Counted from the stretch's first letter, positions 1-8,437 are shown. The stretch is 64,000 nucleotides of DNA from UBA2287 sp964479665 (GCA_964479665.1 CAYZNN010000015.1:1-64000), one strand, 5' to 3'. Made by a program: numbers and translations. The notes: generated by a model not told the origin, from the letters alone.

Positions 1-348
1 ACTTTTTCTATTGACAGCCATTAGAAAATATTGCTATCGACGGATTTGGGTTAAATGAATTTTAGGGTACAAAAATTCAATATTTCGCCCAAAGTTCCCC
101 ATATGGGGTGGAATAGAGTTGCCATTAGGGGCAAGCTCAAACTATTCGAGGGGATCGATTCTGGAACCAATTTCTACTTCGTACACAGTTACTATGCATC
201 AATAAATTTGAATACAATTGCCACCTGTAATTACGAGGTCGATTTTTCGGCAGCTGTTCACAACAAAAACTACTACGGGGTTCAGTTTCACCCCGAAAAG
301 AGCGGCGAGGCAGGGTTGCAATTACTTACGAACTTCCTGATTTTATGA
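1..348 (+). pseudogene. hisH: HisH (imidazole glycerol phosphate synthase glutaminase), 3' part, apparently frameshifted
   Basis: HisH is the glutaminase that feeds ammonia to HisF in histidine synthesis. The uninterrupted part (frame starting at 55) carries the family block VPHMGWN and the C-terminal VQFHPEKS, whose His and Glu complete the class I amidotransferase catalytic triad. The gene enters from outside the window, so the Cys domain is not visible. Upstream, the same protein seems to continue in other frames: bases 1-21 read as TFSIDSH in frame 1, bases 15-53 read as ENIAIDGFGL in frame 3, and the tail resumes in frame 1 at about 58. That implies a lost base near 21 and a gained base near 57. 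It is either a pseudogene or an assembly error; the ATG at 55 is unlikely to be a true start because the protein would lack its catalytic Cys. Confidence 0.75.
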
Positions 349-365
349 GTAGCTGTAAAAACATA

Positions 366-388
366 AAAGCCTCGAAAATCGAGGCTTT
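366..388. terminator. Bidirectional hairpin terminator between hisH and tRNA-Lys
   Basis: A 10-bp perfect inverted repeat (aaagcctcga / tcgaggcttt) with a 3-nt loop. It has A/T runs at its outer ends and lies between the 3' ends of hisH (plus) and tRNA-Lys (minus), so it can terminate both. Confidence 0.75.
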
Positions 389-391
389 CAG

Positions 392-464
392 TCGGCTCGG
401 AGAGGATCGAACTCTCGACACCATGATTAAGAGTCACGTGCTCTACCAGCTGAGCTACGAGCCG
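392..464 (-). tRNA. tRNA-Lys (anticodon CTT)
   Basis: On the minus strand the 73-nt sequence folds as a complete cloverleaf. The 7-bp acceptor stem CGGCTCG/CGAGCCG is perfect, the D arm is GCTC-AGCTGGTA-GAGC, and the T arm is GAGAG-TTCGATC-CTCTC. The anticodon loop CTCTTAA holds CTT (plus-strand positions 429-431), reading AAG. The discriminator base is A at 392 and CCA is not encoded. The gene lies antisense between hisH and hisA. Confidence 0.95.
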
Positions 465-475
465 AATTGGGATTG

Positions 476-483
476 CAAAATTA
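476..483 (-). promoter_or_regulatory. -7 element of the tRNA-Lys promoter
   Basis: The minus strand reads TAATTTTG, an exact match to the Bacteroidota TAnnTTTG element, 12 nt upstream of the tRNA 5' end. That is the right distance for a start a few bases before the mature tRNA. Confidence 0.6.
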
Positions 484-510
484 ATCTTTTTTAAAAAATA
501 AAATAAAAAA

Positions 511-1236
511 ATGAAAATAATTCCAGCCATCGATTTGCTAAACGGGAGATGTGTAAGGCTTTTCCAAGGAAGTTACGGTACAGCTAAGTCGTACTCATCA
601 AGTCCATTAGACCAGGCAAAAATCTTCGAAGATTTGGGGGTGAAATTTCTTCACATTGTCGATTTAAATGATGCGCAAAATGGAAGCATGGAGCACATAA
701 AAGTTGTTGAAACCATTTGCAAGAAAACTAAACTCTCGGTCGATTTTGGAGGAGGTATTCGAAACGTTAAGCAAATACAAGCCGCCCTCGACGCGGGTTG
801 CAAAATGGTGAATTTGGGTACTCTTTTAACTGAAAAAACAGAGGATTCAGCTAGACTAATTCAACAATTCGGAGCAGATAAATTAATATGCGCCTTTGAC
901 TCTGAAAATGAACGGGTTAAAATTAAAGGCTGGACTGAGAAGAGTCGGTTTAGCGTGCTCGAAATTATCCATTCGCTTGTAGGTAAGGGTTTTACAAACT
1001 TTACAGTTACCGACATCAGTCGCGACGGTACTTTAACCTCTCCTTCGGTTGAATTGTACCAAAAAATTCTTGCCGAATTTCCGCTAATAAATCTGCGAGC
1101 AAGCGGCGGAGTTTCGTCCGAAACCGACCTGATTCAACTCAAAGAATTGGGATGCGAGGGAACAATAGTAGGTAAAGCCTACTACGAAGGTTTCATCTCG
1201 CTCGCATCGCTTATAAATTCGAATAATTTCCAGTAG
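511..1236 (+). CDS. hisA: HisA, phosphoribosylformimino-5-aminoimidazole carboxamide ribotide isomerase
   Basis: HisA catalyses the ProFAR to PRFAR isomerisation, the step before HisH/HisF. The 241-aa protein is a full-length half-barrel-repeat TIM barrel. It begins MKIIPAIDLLNGRCVRL with the first catalytic Asp at position 8, has the phosphate-binding VDFGGGIR near 78-85, the second Asp in ICAFDSE near 130, and the second phosphate site in RASGGV near 197. The ATG at 511 follows an A-rich stretch and there is no upstream in-frame alternative. Its stop is 3 nt before hisF, so the two are co-transcribed. Because a terminator and an antisense tRNA lie just upstream, hisA-hisF probably need their own promoter; I see no exact TAnnTTTG in the 46-bp gap. 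Confidence 0.97.
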   Translation: MKIIPAIDLLNGRCVRLFQGSYGTAKSYSSSPLDQAKIFEDLGVKFLHIVDLNDAQNGSMEHIKVVETICKKTKLSVDFGGGIRNVKQIQAALDAGCKMVNLGTLLTEKTEDSARLIQQFGADKLICAFDSENERVKIKGWTEKSRFSVLEIIHSLVGKGFTNFTVTDISRDGTLTSPSVELYQKILAEFPLINLRASGGVSSETDLIQLKELGCEGTIVGKAYYEGFISLASLINSNNFQ

Positions 1237-1239
1237 AAT

Positions 1240-1995
1240 ATGCTCACGAAACGTATAATTCCTTGCCTCGATATTAAAAACGGTAGAACCGTTAAGGGGG
1301 TCAATTTCAATAATCTGCTCGACATGGGCAATCCGGTTGACTTGGCAATTCGTTACAGCTCCGAGGGAGCCGATGAACTTGCACTGCTCGATATTACTGC
1401 AACCCTCGAAGGTCGATCGACTCTTAAAAGGGTTGTAACCGATGTGGCACGAGCCATAAACATTCCGTTTACAGTTGGGGGAGGCATATCGACCGTTGTA
1501 CAGATTGAAACGCTTCTCTCGTACGGGGCCGACAAAGTTTCCATTAACACCTCGGCAATAGAAAATCCCAAGCTGATAACCGAACTAGCCAATCGTTTTG
1601 GCTCGCAATGCGTTGTAGTTGCTATAGATACAAAACTAACCGAAAATGGTTGGCAGGTACTCAGTCGCGCAGGCACACAAAATACAGGTTACAAGGCTCT
1701 TGAGTGGGCAATCCGTTGTCAGAATCTTGGTGCAGGCGAAGTACTGCTTACAACGTTTACTTCCGATGGAACCAGCAATGGTTTTGCACTCGAGATAACG
1801 GCAAGCATTTCCAATGTACTAAAAATTCCGGTTATTGCATCGGGTGGTGCAGGTAATGCGCAGCACTTTGTCGATGTGTTTGCAATTGCCAATGCCGATG
1901 CAGCCCTAGCTGCTGGTATCTTTCACAGGGAAGAGGTAACCATTGGACAGGTTAAGCAAACGCTGAAGGCGAATGGGGTTAGCGTAAGGAGTTGA
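1240..1995 (+). CDS. hisF: HisF, imidazole glycerol phosphate synthase cyclase subunit
   Basis: HisF converts PRFAR plus HisH-derived ammonia into imidazole glycerol phosphate and AICAR. The 251-aa length is normal. The N-terminus has IIPCLDIKNGRTVKG with catalytic Asp11, TVGGGI near 80 and VVVAIDTK with the second Asp near 130; VIASGGAG near 205 binds phosphate. It starts 3 nt after the hisA stop. No hisI/hisE follows: the next gene is convergent, so the operon ends here and the remaining his genes must be upstream or elsewhere. Confidence 0.97.
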   Translation: MLTKRIIPCLDIKNGRTVKGVNFNNLLDMGNPVDLAIRYSSEGADELALLDITATLEGRSTLKRVVTDVARAINIPFTVGGGISTVVQIETLLSYGADKVSINTSAIENPKLITELANRFGSQCVVVAIDTKLTENGWQVLSRAGTQNTGYKALEWAIRCQNLGAGEVLLTTFTSDGTSNGFALEITASISNVLKIPVIASGGAGNAQHFVDVFAIANADAALAAGIFHREEVTIGQVKQTLKANGVSVRS

Positions 1996-2050
1996 AGATT
2001 CAAATCTTACCTATTGCAACTAATGCTTAAAATACTTGAGGTTAATATAA

Positions 2051-2824
2051 TTAAACCCGAGCAATTATAACTTCTACACCCAACTCCTCCAGTTCGGTTT
2101 TATAACTATAGGGCAACTCGCTGTCGGTAATTATTAAATGAACCTCGTTGGCAGCGCAGATTTTTCCGAAACCTCGCCTACCGAATTTGCTCGAATCGGC
2201 CAAAACCACTACCCTACTCGATGCCTCCATCATTTGCCGATTTAGAGATGCTTCCAAAGCATTAGTTGTGGTTATGCCGTATTCGGGGTCAATGCCATCG
2301 GCACCCATAAACAGAATGGAGCAGTTAAGGTTGGTAAGCATACGCTCGGCAAATGGACCCAGTACCGACGATGAGCTGCGACGAACCATGCCTCCCAGTT
2401 GAATAATCTCCACATTACTTCGCAAAGTTATGGCTTGCGATGCATTGAGCGATGCCGAAACTACGGTTAAGCCATTCAAATCGGGTATTTGTCGGGCAAA
2501 CTCTAAAATTGTCGACCCCGAAGCTAACAGAATGCTATCGTTGGGTTGAAGAATTTTAACCGCTTCGCGGGCAATGGCAACTTTCTGCTCAACCCGCAAT
2601 TTTTCCTTATCGCCAATGTGCCTGTCGAACGCAAAGGGAATGGCAGGCGAAGCGCTTCCATGGGTTCTGTTTAAGAGCCCCTTGCTTTCGAGCCATTTCA
2701 AATCCTTTCGAATGGTAACAACCGAAACCGAAAGCTTCTCGCTCAGCTCGGTAACGTTTACATGACCTTTCTCGGTTAATCGGTTTAAAATGAACCGATG
2801 ACGTTCGGCTATACTTTGCGACAT
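2051..2824 (-). CDS. glpR: DeoR-family repressor, probably GlpR of the adjacent glp operon
   Basis: This is a DeoR/GlpR-type sugar-phosphate-responsive repressor. Residues 6-60 form the winged helix-turn-helix with the signature VTIRKDLKWLESKGLLNRTHG. Residues 75-235 form the ISOCOT-like effector domain with ILLASGSTILEFA and the GADGID segment. At 257 aa it is full length. It diverges from glpD across a 177-bp gap and glpK follows, so control of glycerol use by glycerol-3-phosphate is the likely role. That link rests on position plus family; the ligand cannot be read from sequence. Confidence 0.85.
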   Translation of the reverse strand: MSQSIAERHRFILNRLTEKGHVNVTELSEKLSVSVVTIRKDLKWLESKGLLNRTHGSASPAIPFAFDRHIGDKEKLRVEQKVAIAREAVKILQPNDSILLASGSTILEFARQIPDLNGLTVVSASLNASQAITLRSNVEIIQLGGMVRRSSSSVLGPFAERMLTNLNCSILFMGADGIDPEYGITTTNALEASLNRQMMEASSRVVVLADSSKFGRRGFGKICAANEVHLIITDSELPYSYKTELEELGVEVIIARV

Positions 2825-2843
2825 AGTTTCTTAATTTTCATTC

Positions 2844-2851
2844 CAAAGGTA
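2844..2851 (-). promoter_or_regulatory. -7 element of the glpR promoter
   Basis: The minus strand reads TACCTTTG, matching TAnnTTTG, 20 nt upstream of the glpR ATG. It would give a short leader. Confidence 0.5.
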
Positions 2852-2954
2852 TAAAAAGAAAACAAACGGAAGCGAATTGAAATAAAAAACTACATAACGA
2901 AACATTATATATAAATTTAAGTTTCGTTTTCTTTTCTTTTTGATTTCGATTAAT

Positions 2955-2962
2955 TACTTTTG
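2955..2962 (+). promoter_or_regulatory. -7 element of the glpD-glpK promoter
   Basis: TACTTTTG matches TAnnTTTG 39 nt upstream of the glpD ATG. A TTTG lies at 2939-2942, but its 12-nt spacing is shorter than usual for the -33 element, so only the -7 box is claimed. Confidence 0.55.
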
Positions 2963-3001
2963 CCCTGTAAAAATTACAATTCAACATTAAAATAATTATA
3001 T

Positions 3002-4567
3002 ATGAAGCGGAGCGAAAATGTAAGCAGGATAATTGAAAGTGGAAAAGTTTTCGATTTTGTAGTAATTGGTGGTGGCGCAACGGGCATTGGTATTGCGCTC
3101 GAAGCTGCAACAAGGGGGTACTCGGTTGCGCTTTTCGAAAAATCGGATTTTACTAAAGGTACTTCGAGCAAAAGCACAAAGCTGGTACACGGCGGTGTTC
3201 GATACCTTGCGCAGGGCGATGTTGCCCTGGTTCGCGAGGCATCAGTTGAAAGGGGCTTGCTTGTTAAAAATGCTCCGCATTTGGTTTCGAACCAGTCGTT
3301 TATAATCCCAACCTTCGGACTATGGGATGAGATAATGTACACCGTTGGGCTAACCTTTTACGATTTGCTTGCGGGTCGTTTTAGCCTTGGCAGTTCGCTA
3401 CGTATTTCGAAAACCAAAACGCTTTTGCGCTTGCCCGCAATTAAAGCGAAAGGACTTACAGCCGGAGTACTCTACCACGACGGACAGTTCGACGATAGCC
3501 GACTGGCCATTAACGCGCTCCAAACAGCCTGCGAGCATGGCGCATTGCCCGTAAACTACTTTGGGGTAGAGCATCTTGTAAAAGATGAGAGTGGAAATGT
3601 TAATGGTGTTGTAGCAAAGGATGAACTATCGGGAACGTCGTACACCATTAAAGCCAAAGCGGTTATAAATGCAACGGGAGTTTTTGTCGACGATATCCTG
3701 CGCATGGACAATCCCGAACTGCATCGCAGCATTAAGCCCAGTCAGGGGATTCATCTTGTACTCGACAAATCGTTTTTCCCCGGAAACGACGCCCTTATGA
3801 TTCCAAAAACCGACGATGGCCGGGTGCTTTTTGCTGTACCATGGCATAACCACGTAGTTGTAGGAACAACCGATACACCTATCGACTCCACCTCGTTGGA
3901 GCCCGTAGCCCTCGACGAGGAGGTGAATTTCATTCTAAAAACCATGGGTCGCTATCTAACCCGTCAGCCCTCGCACACCGATGTGCTGAGCGTATTTGCC
4001 GGACTTCGACCGTTAGCCGCTCCCAAAGGCGACTCTACCAGAACGAAGGAAATTTCGCGAAGCCATAAAATCTTCGTTTCACCATCTAATCTTTTCACCA
4101 TGGTGGGCGGAAAATGGACAACCTTTCGCCGCATGGCGCAAGACATGGTTGAAAAGGTTGAGAAAACGCTTCAATGGAAACCAACACAAACCGCAACTAA
4201 GCACCTTCACCTGCATGGTTATGTTAAAAAGGTCGATAGAACCAACAAATTTTACTGGTACGGAAGCGACATTGACGGTATTAACCAAATTATTGCAGAG
4301 AAACCCGAACTGGGCGAATACATTAGCGAGTCGCTCGGACTTATTAAAGCACAGGTTATATGGGCCGTTCGAAACGAAATGGCGGTTACTGTTGAAGATG
4401 TTCTTTCGCGCCGCACTCGCTGCCTGCTGCTTAATGCTCGCGAAGCCATTACCCTTGCAAACGAAGTGGCAAAACTGATGGCTTTGGAACTGGGGAAAGA
4501 TGATTTGTGGCAAAAGCAGCAGGTCGACGATTTCAACAGGGTTGCATCGAAATATATTTTAAGGTAA
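3002..4567 (+). CDS. glpD: GlpD, FAD-dependent glycerol-3-phosphate dehydrogenase
   Basis: It oxidises sn-glycerol-3-phosphate to dihydroxyacetone phosphate at the membrane and passes electrons to quinone. Residues 19-40 are the FAD-binding Rossmann fold (VVIGGGATGIGIALEAATRG). FTKGTSSKSTKLVHGGVRYL follows near residue 56, the DAO/GlpD signature. A C-terminal domain from about 400 on matches the GlpD DAO_C region. At 521 aa it is full length. The ATG at 3002 is the first after the TACTTTTG element. glpK starts 40 bp downstream on the same strand, which supports one operon under the divergent repressor. Confidence 0.95.
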   Translation: MKRSENVSRIIESGKVFDFVVIGGGATGIGIALEAATRGYSVALFEKSDFTKGTSSKSTKLVHGGVRYLAQGDVALVREASVERGLLVKNAPHLVSNQSFIIPTFGLWDEIMYTVGLTFYDLLAGRFSLGSSLRISKTKTLLRLPAIKAKGLTAGVLYHDGQFDDSRLAINALQTACEHGALPVNYFGVEHLVKDESGNVNGVVAKDELSGTSYTIKAKAVINATGVFVDDILRMDNPELHRSIKPSQGIHLVLDKSFFPGNDALMIPKTDDGRVLFAVPWHNHVVVGTTDTPIDSTSLEPVALDEEVNFILKTMGRYLTRQPSHTDVLSVFAGLRPLAAPKGDSTRTKEISRSHKIFVSPSNLFTMVGGKWTTFRRMAQDMVEKVEKTLQWKPTQTATKHLHLHGYVKKVDRTNKFYWYGSDIDGINQIIAEKPELGEYISESLGLIKAQVIWAVRNEMAVTVEDVLSRRTRCLLLNAREAITLANEVAKLMALELGKDDLWQKQQVDDFNRVASKYILR

Positions 4568-4607
4568 CTCATTTTTTCTACTTTTACTGAAAATAATTTC
4601 ACCATAC

Positions 4608-6107
4608 ATGGAACCGTTCATTCTTGCACTCGACCAGGGAACTACCAGTTCAAGGGCACTTATTATCGACCGAAAGGGCAACATACGCTCGCAGGCTCAA
4701 AAGGAGTTTACGCAAGTATTCCCAAAACCCGGTTGGGTTGAGCACGACCCGCTCGAAATATGGTCGTCGCAGGTTGCTGTTGCCGCCGAGGCCATGTCGA
4801 AATTGGGAATCGATGGGTCGAACCTTGCAGGAATTGGCATTACCAATCAGCGCGAAACAACCATTGTTTGGGACAAGCGAACCGGCGAACCGTTTTACAA
4901 TGCCATAGTTTGGCAGGACAGGCGCACCTCGGAGTACTGCGATGAGCTGAAAGCAGCCAAGCACGATTTGGCAATCAGAAAAAAAACGGGATTGATAGTC
5001 GATGCCTACTTTAGCGGAACAAAAGTGAAGTGGATACTCGAAAATGTTGTGGGGGCTAGGGAACTTGCCGAACAAGGCCATTTGGCATTTGGAACGGTGG
5101 ATACATGGCTGGTTTGGAAATTTACCGGCGGCAAAACCCACATTACCGACGTATCGAACGCCAGTCGCACCATGCTATTCAATATTCATAAGCTTACTTG
5201 GGACGACGAGCTGCTTTCGTTGTTTGACATTCCTAAAAGCATTTTGCCCACCGTTGCCTCGTCGAGCGAGGTGTATGGCCATACAAGTCCTTCGGTTTTT
5301 GCCATGCAGGTTCCCATTTCGGGTATTGCTGGCGACCAACAGGCTGCGCTTTTCGGTCAGATGTGCGTTAACGACGGCATGGTGAAAAGCACCTATGGAA
5401 CGGGTTGCTTTATTCTGGCCAATACAGGCAGTACCCCGTTCGAGTCGAAAAACCAAATGCTCACTACGATTGCCTGGAAAATTGGCAATCAAACCACCTA
5501 TGCCCTCGAAGGCAGCGTATTTGTTGCTGGGGCTGTTGTTCAGTGGCTTCGCGATGGATTGGGTATTATTAACTCCTCGTCGGAAATTGAAGCATTGGCG
5601 CAGCAGGTGCCCGACAGCGGCGACGTATTCTTTGTTCCAAGTTTTACCGGACTGGGTGCCCCCTACTGGGATCAGTACGCACGAGGAGCCATAGTAGGAA
5701 TGACCCGGGGCACAACAAAAGCGCATATTGCACGTGCAGCACTCGAAGCCATTGGCTTTCAAACGGCTGAGGTAATAAAAGCCATGGAACTCGACTCAGG
5801 AATACCTATTTCCGAAATTCGGGTCGACGGTGGCGCATCGGCTAATAACCTGCTCATGCAGTTCCAATCGAACATTCTGAATAAACCCGTAATTCGACCG
5901 CAATTTGTTGAAACCACTGCGCTGGGCGCAGCGTATTTGGCAGGTTTGGCCACTGGTTTCTGGAGCAACATTGAAGAAATAAAGCAGCAGTGGCAGCCCC
6001 AGCGAAGATTCGAGCCCCAAATGGATGTAAAAACTTCGGAAAGGTTACTGAACCGTTGGCACGAGGCTGTTATACGCTCCAAAGGATGGGCGGTTAGAGA
6101 ATATTAA
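4608..6107 (+). CDS. glpK: GlpK, glycerol kinase
   Basis: GlpK phosphorylates glycerol with ATP in the cytoplasm and so traps it. The 499-aa protein has the FGGY-kinase fold with LALDQGTTSSRALI at the N-terminus (ATP loop). WQDRRT near 102 and WVEHDP near 42 bind glycerol, and GIAGDQQAALFGQ near 240 carries the catalytic Asp. The second ATP block is around TYGTGCF near 263, and RVDGGASANNLLMQFQS near 404 is the FGGY C-terminal signature. It lies behind glpD and is followed by a strong terminator. No glpF facilitator gene is adjacent. Confidence 0.97.
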   Translation: MEPFILALDQGTTSSRALIIDRKGNIRSQAQKEFTQVFPKPGWVEHDPLEIWSSQVAVAAEAMSKLGIDGSNLAGIGITNQRETTIVWDKRTGEPFYNAIVWQDRRTSEYCDELKAAKHDLAIRKKTGLIVDAYFSGTKVKWILENVVGARELAEQGHLAFGTVDTWLVWKFTGGKTHITDVSNASRTMLFNIHKLTWDDELLSLFDIPKSILPTVASSSEVYGHTSPSVFAMQVPISGIAGDQQAALFGQMCVNDGMVKSTYGTGCFILANTGSTPFESKNQMLTTIAWKIGNQTTYALEGSVFVAGAVVQWLRDGLGIINSSSEIEALAQQVPDSGDVFFVPSFTGLGAPYWDQYARGAIVGMTRGTTKAHIARAALEAIGFQTAEVIKAMELDSGIPISEIRVDGGASANNLLMQFQSNILNKPVIRPQFVETTALGAAYLAGLATGFWSNIEEIKQQWQPQRRFEPQMDVKTSERLLNRWHEAVIRSKGWAVREY

Positions 6108-6149
6108 TAATAAAATTATTAATGCTATATAACTGGCATTATGACAAAT

Positions 6150-6184
6150 AGTAAAAGCCTACCGAAAACCGATAGGCTTTTACT
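6150..6184. terminator. Hairpin terminator between glpK and iorB
   Basis: A near-perfect 15-bp stem (agtaaaagcctaccg / cgataggcttttact, one mismatch) with a loop of about 5 nt. It lies between two convergent genes and has A and T tracts suited to both directions. Confidence 0.8.
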
Positions 6185-6203
6185 ATACTATGGATGAGTA
6201 AAA

Positions 6204-6785
6204 CTATTTATTTTTCATTGCAAGCTCTCTACCAGCGCGGAGCGCTTTAAGGTTGGTTTCAACTACATCGTTGCCTTTACGGCCAAAGAGTTCGCGAATG
6301 CCATCTTCTAACTTCTCAAAGGGAATATCGATAAAGGGCGAGGCAGCACCAAGCATAACAATATTCGAAGCACGACTCGAACCCGACTCCTTTGCTATTG
6401 CATCGGCATTAAGAGCAATATGGTTTGGAATTCCCTTAATCACATTCAAAACCTCGTCGGTTTCGGGGTAGTCGGGTATGTTAATAAACGGAACGGTGTT
6501 GGTTACCAACCAGCCATCTTTCCGAAGGAAAGGCAGGTAACGCAGTCCTTCCATGGGCTCGACAGAAATAATAAGGTGAGCACCGCCAGTAGGTATTAGG
6601 TCCGATGCTATTGGGGTATCGGAAATGCGAAGGTGCGATTGCACATCGCCACCACGTTGGCTCATTCCGTGAACTTCGGCCTGTTTAATGTATAGGTTGC
6701 TTTTAACTGCAGCTAATCCAATTCCGGCAGCAATGGAAAGAATTCCTTGTCCGCCAACGCCTGCAAGTATTATATCGGTTTTCAT
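6204..6785 (-). CDS. iorB: IorB, indolepyruvate:ferredoxin oxidoreductase beta subunit
   Basis: The beta subunit carries the gamma-type domain of 2-oxoacid:ferredoxin oxidoreductases. It works with IorA to decarboxylate aryl pyruvates from aromatic amino acids to aryl-acyl-CoA while reducing ferredoxin. The 193-aa protein begins MKTDIILAGVGGQGILS, the family's GxGGQG loop. It has the MSQRGGDVQSHLRIS block near residues 41-55 that precedes the catalytic region, and IVMLGAASP near 142. It lies 41 bp behind iorA, so the pair is one operon. Confidence 0.93.
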   Translation of the reverse strand: MKTDIILAGVGGQGILSIAAGIGLAAVKSNLYIKQAEVHGMSQRGGDVQSHLRISDTPIASDLIPTGGAHLIISVEPMEGLRYLPFLRKDGWLVTNTVPFINIPDYPETDEVLNVIKGIPNHIALNADAIAKESGSSRASNIVMLGAASPFIDIPFEKLEDGIRELFGRKGNDVVETNLKALRAGRELAMKNK

Positions 6786-6826
6786 TGTAGTATTGTTTTC
6801 AAATTAATAATTGGGTTAGCGCTCTC

Positions 6827-8437
6827 CTACTCTTCGGCCGACGATTTTTTCTCTTCCTTTTTACGACGGGCAAAAGCCTGAATGCACTCGCGCTGGGGAA
6901 TGAGTACCGAAACACCCTGGTAGGCAAGTTCCTGTTTCATAATGCGAACGTTCTCCTCGTGGTACTTTTTAAGCGGGTTCATAACAAAAATATGATCGGG
7001 GTGAACGCCAATGCCTTTGCAAATTTCAACTATTCTTCCGTAGGCCGACGAAGTTTGTCCGCCTGTCATACCAGTTGTTGAGTTGTCGGAAATAATTACG
7101 GTTATCGGGGAGTTTTCGTTAACAGCATCGAGCAAACCGGTCATACCGCTATGGGTAAAGGTTGAATCGCCAATTACTGCAACTGCAGGAACCAAGCCTG
7201 CATCGGCTGCTCCCTTTGCCATGGTAATTGATGCACCCATATCGACACACGAGTTAATGGCATTGAAAGGTGGTAACGCACCCAGCGTATAGCAGCCAAT
7301 ATCGGCAAAAACCCGACCTGTACCATACTCGGCTAGCGCCTCGTTAAGAGCGGTGTAAACATCAATATGACCACATCCTGTGCATAGCGAAGGTGGGCGT
7401 TTACGAACCACATTGGGTATTGGCATCCCTTCATAAACCACCATTTTAAATGCCTTGGCAACAATGGCAGGAGTTAACTCACCGTCGCGGGGTAAAGTAC
7501 CATCGAGACGACCATTAATAGGCTTGCCTAAATTTAAAATTCCTTTCAGCATCTCTTCCACTACTGGCATTCCATCTTCAAGCACCATAATGGTTTCGCA
7601 ATGTTCGTATATTTTTTTAATCAAATTGGTAGGAACAGGGTATTGGCTCAATTTAAGCACCGAGTATGGGCAACCATTGGGGAAATTCTCCATTAGGTAG
7701 TTATAAGAAATACCGCAAGCAATAATTCCAATTTTTTTATTTTCGCCCAAAACCAAGGTGTTATGCTCCGATTTTTCGGAAATCGATTCCATTAAAGGAA
7801 TTGTATTTAGCAGTTTCTTGTAGTTAACTCTAGCAATGGCAGGGAGAAGCACAAACTGACGGGGATCGTTTGGTAACTTTAAACTATTCTGTGGGGCCAC
7901 TGCCTTACGAGCCACTCCCGAGCGCGAGTGCGCCAAGCGGGTGGTAATGCGAATCATTACAGGAACGTTAAGCCTTTCGGAGAGTTCGAATGCCTTGTAG
8001 GTCATGTCGTATGCCTCCTGCTGATTCGAGGGTTCGAGGATTGGAGTCATGGCAAATTTTCCGTAGAACCTCGAGTCCTGCTCATTTTGCGACGAGTGCA
8101 TGGAGGGGTCGTCGGCCGAAAGAACAACCAGTCCGCCGTTAACACCAGTCATTGCTGCATTTATAAATGCATCGGCAGCCACATTAAGACCCACATGCTT
8201 AAAGCAAACAAGCGCACGCTTTCCGGCGTACGACATGCCAATAGCGGCTTCCATGGCTGTTTTCTCGTTAGCCGACCAAATTCGGTGGATACTGAGCTGT
8301 TCGGCCTGCTTCGAGTGCTGAACGTACTCCATTATTTCGGTGGAAGGTGTGCCCGGATAGGCATACACACCCGAAAGGCCACCGTCGATTGCTCCCTGAG
8401 CTATGGCTTCATCGCCAAGTAGAAGAAGTTTCTCCAT
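6827..8437 (-). CDS. iorA: IorA, indolepyruvate:ferredoxin oxidoreductase alpha subunit (no C-terminal ferredoxin domain)
   Basis: IorA binds thiamine diphosphate. Residues 15-180 are the N-terminal pyrimidine-binding domain (AYPGTPSTEIMEY near 26; WSANEKTAMEAAIGMSYAGKR near 54). Residues 350-510 are the TPP domain, with CTGCGH at 352-357, GDSTF near 423 and DNSTTGMTGGQ near 451. At 536 aa it ends in a charged tail. It lacks the two CxxCxxCxxxCP clusters that close the longer archaeal IorA, so electrons must leave by another ferredoxin-type protein or a different arrangement. The shorter form may be normal in Bacteroidota. Its promoter appears to lie about 100 bp upstream. Confidence 0.93.
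   Translation of the reverse strand: MEKLLLLGDEAIAQGAIDGGLSGVYAYPGTPSTEIMEYVQHSKQAEQLSIHRIWSANEKTAMEAAIGMSYAGKRALVCFKHVGLNVAADAFINAAMTGVNGGLVVLSADDPSMHSSQNEQDSRFYGKFAMTPILEPSNQQEAYDMTYKAFELSERLNVPVMIRITTRLAHSRSGVARKAVAPQNSLKLPNDPRQFVLLPAIARVNYKKLLNTIPLMESISEKSEHNTLVLGENKKIGIIACGISYNYLMENFPNGCPYSVLKLSQYPVPTNLIKKIYEHCETIMVLEDGMPVVEEMLKGILNLGKPINGRLDGTLPRDGELTPAIVAKAFKMVVYEGMPIPNVVRKRPPSLCTGCGHIDVYTALNEALAEYGTGRVFADIGCYTLGALPPFNAINSCVDMGASITMAKGAADAGLVPAVAVIGDSTFTHSGMTGLLDAVNENSPITVIISDNSTTGMTGGQTSSAYGRIVEICKGIGVHPDHIFVMNPLKKYHEENVRIMKQELAYQGVSVLIPQRECIQAFARRKKEEKKSSAEE

Noticed and set aside
55..348. Separate short protein starting at ATG 55
   Set aside because: The product would be only the HisH C-terminal tail without the catalytic Cys; upstream HisH-like residues continue in another frame, so it is part of a broken gene.
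288..530. 80-aa minus-strand reading frame over the tRNA-Lys
   Set aside because: It overlaps a certain tRNA, the hisH end and the terminator, and has no protein-like features.
2939..2962. TTTG plus TACTTTTG as a complete glpD promoter
   Set aside because: The 12-nt spacing is too short for the usual -33/-7 pair; only the -7 element is kept. Similar 10-12-nt spacings upstream of glpR, fsa and trmD were treated in the same way.
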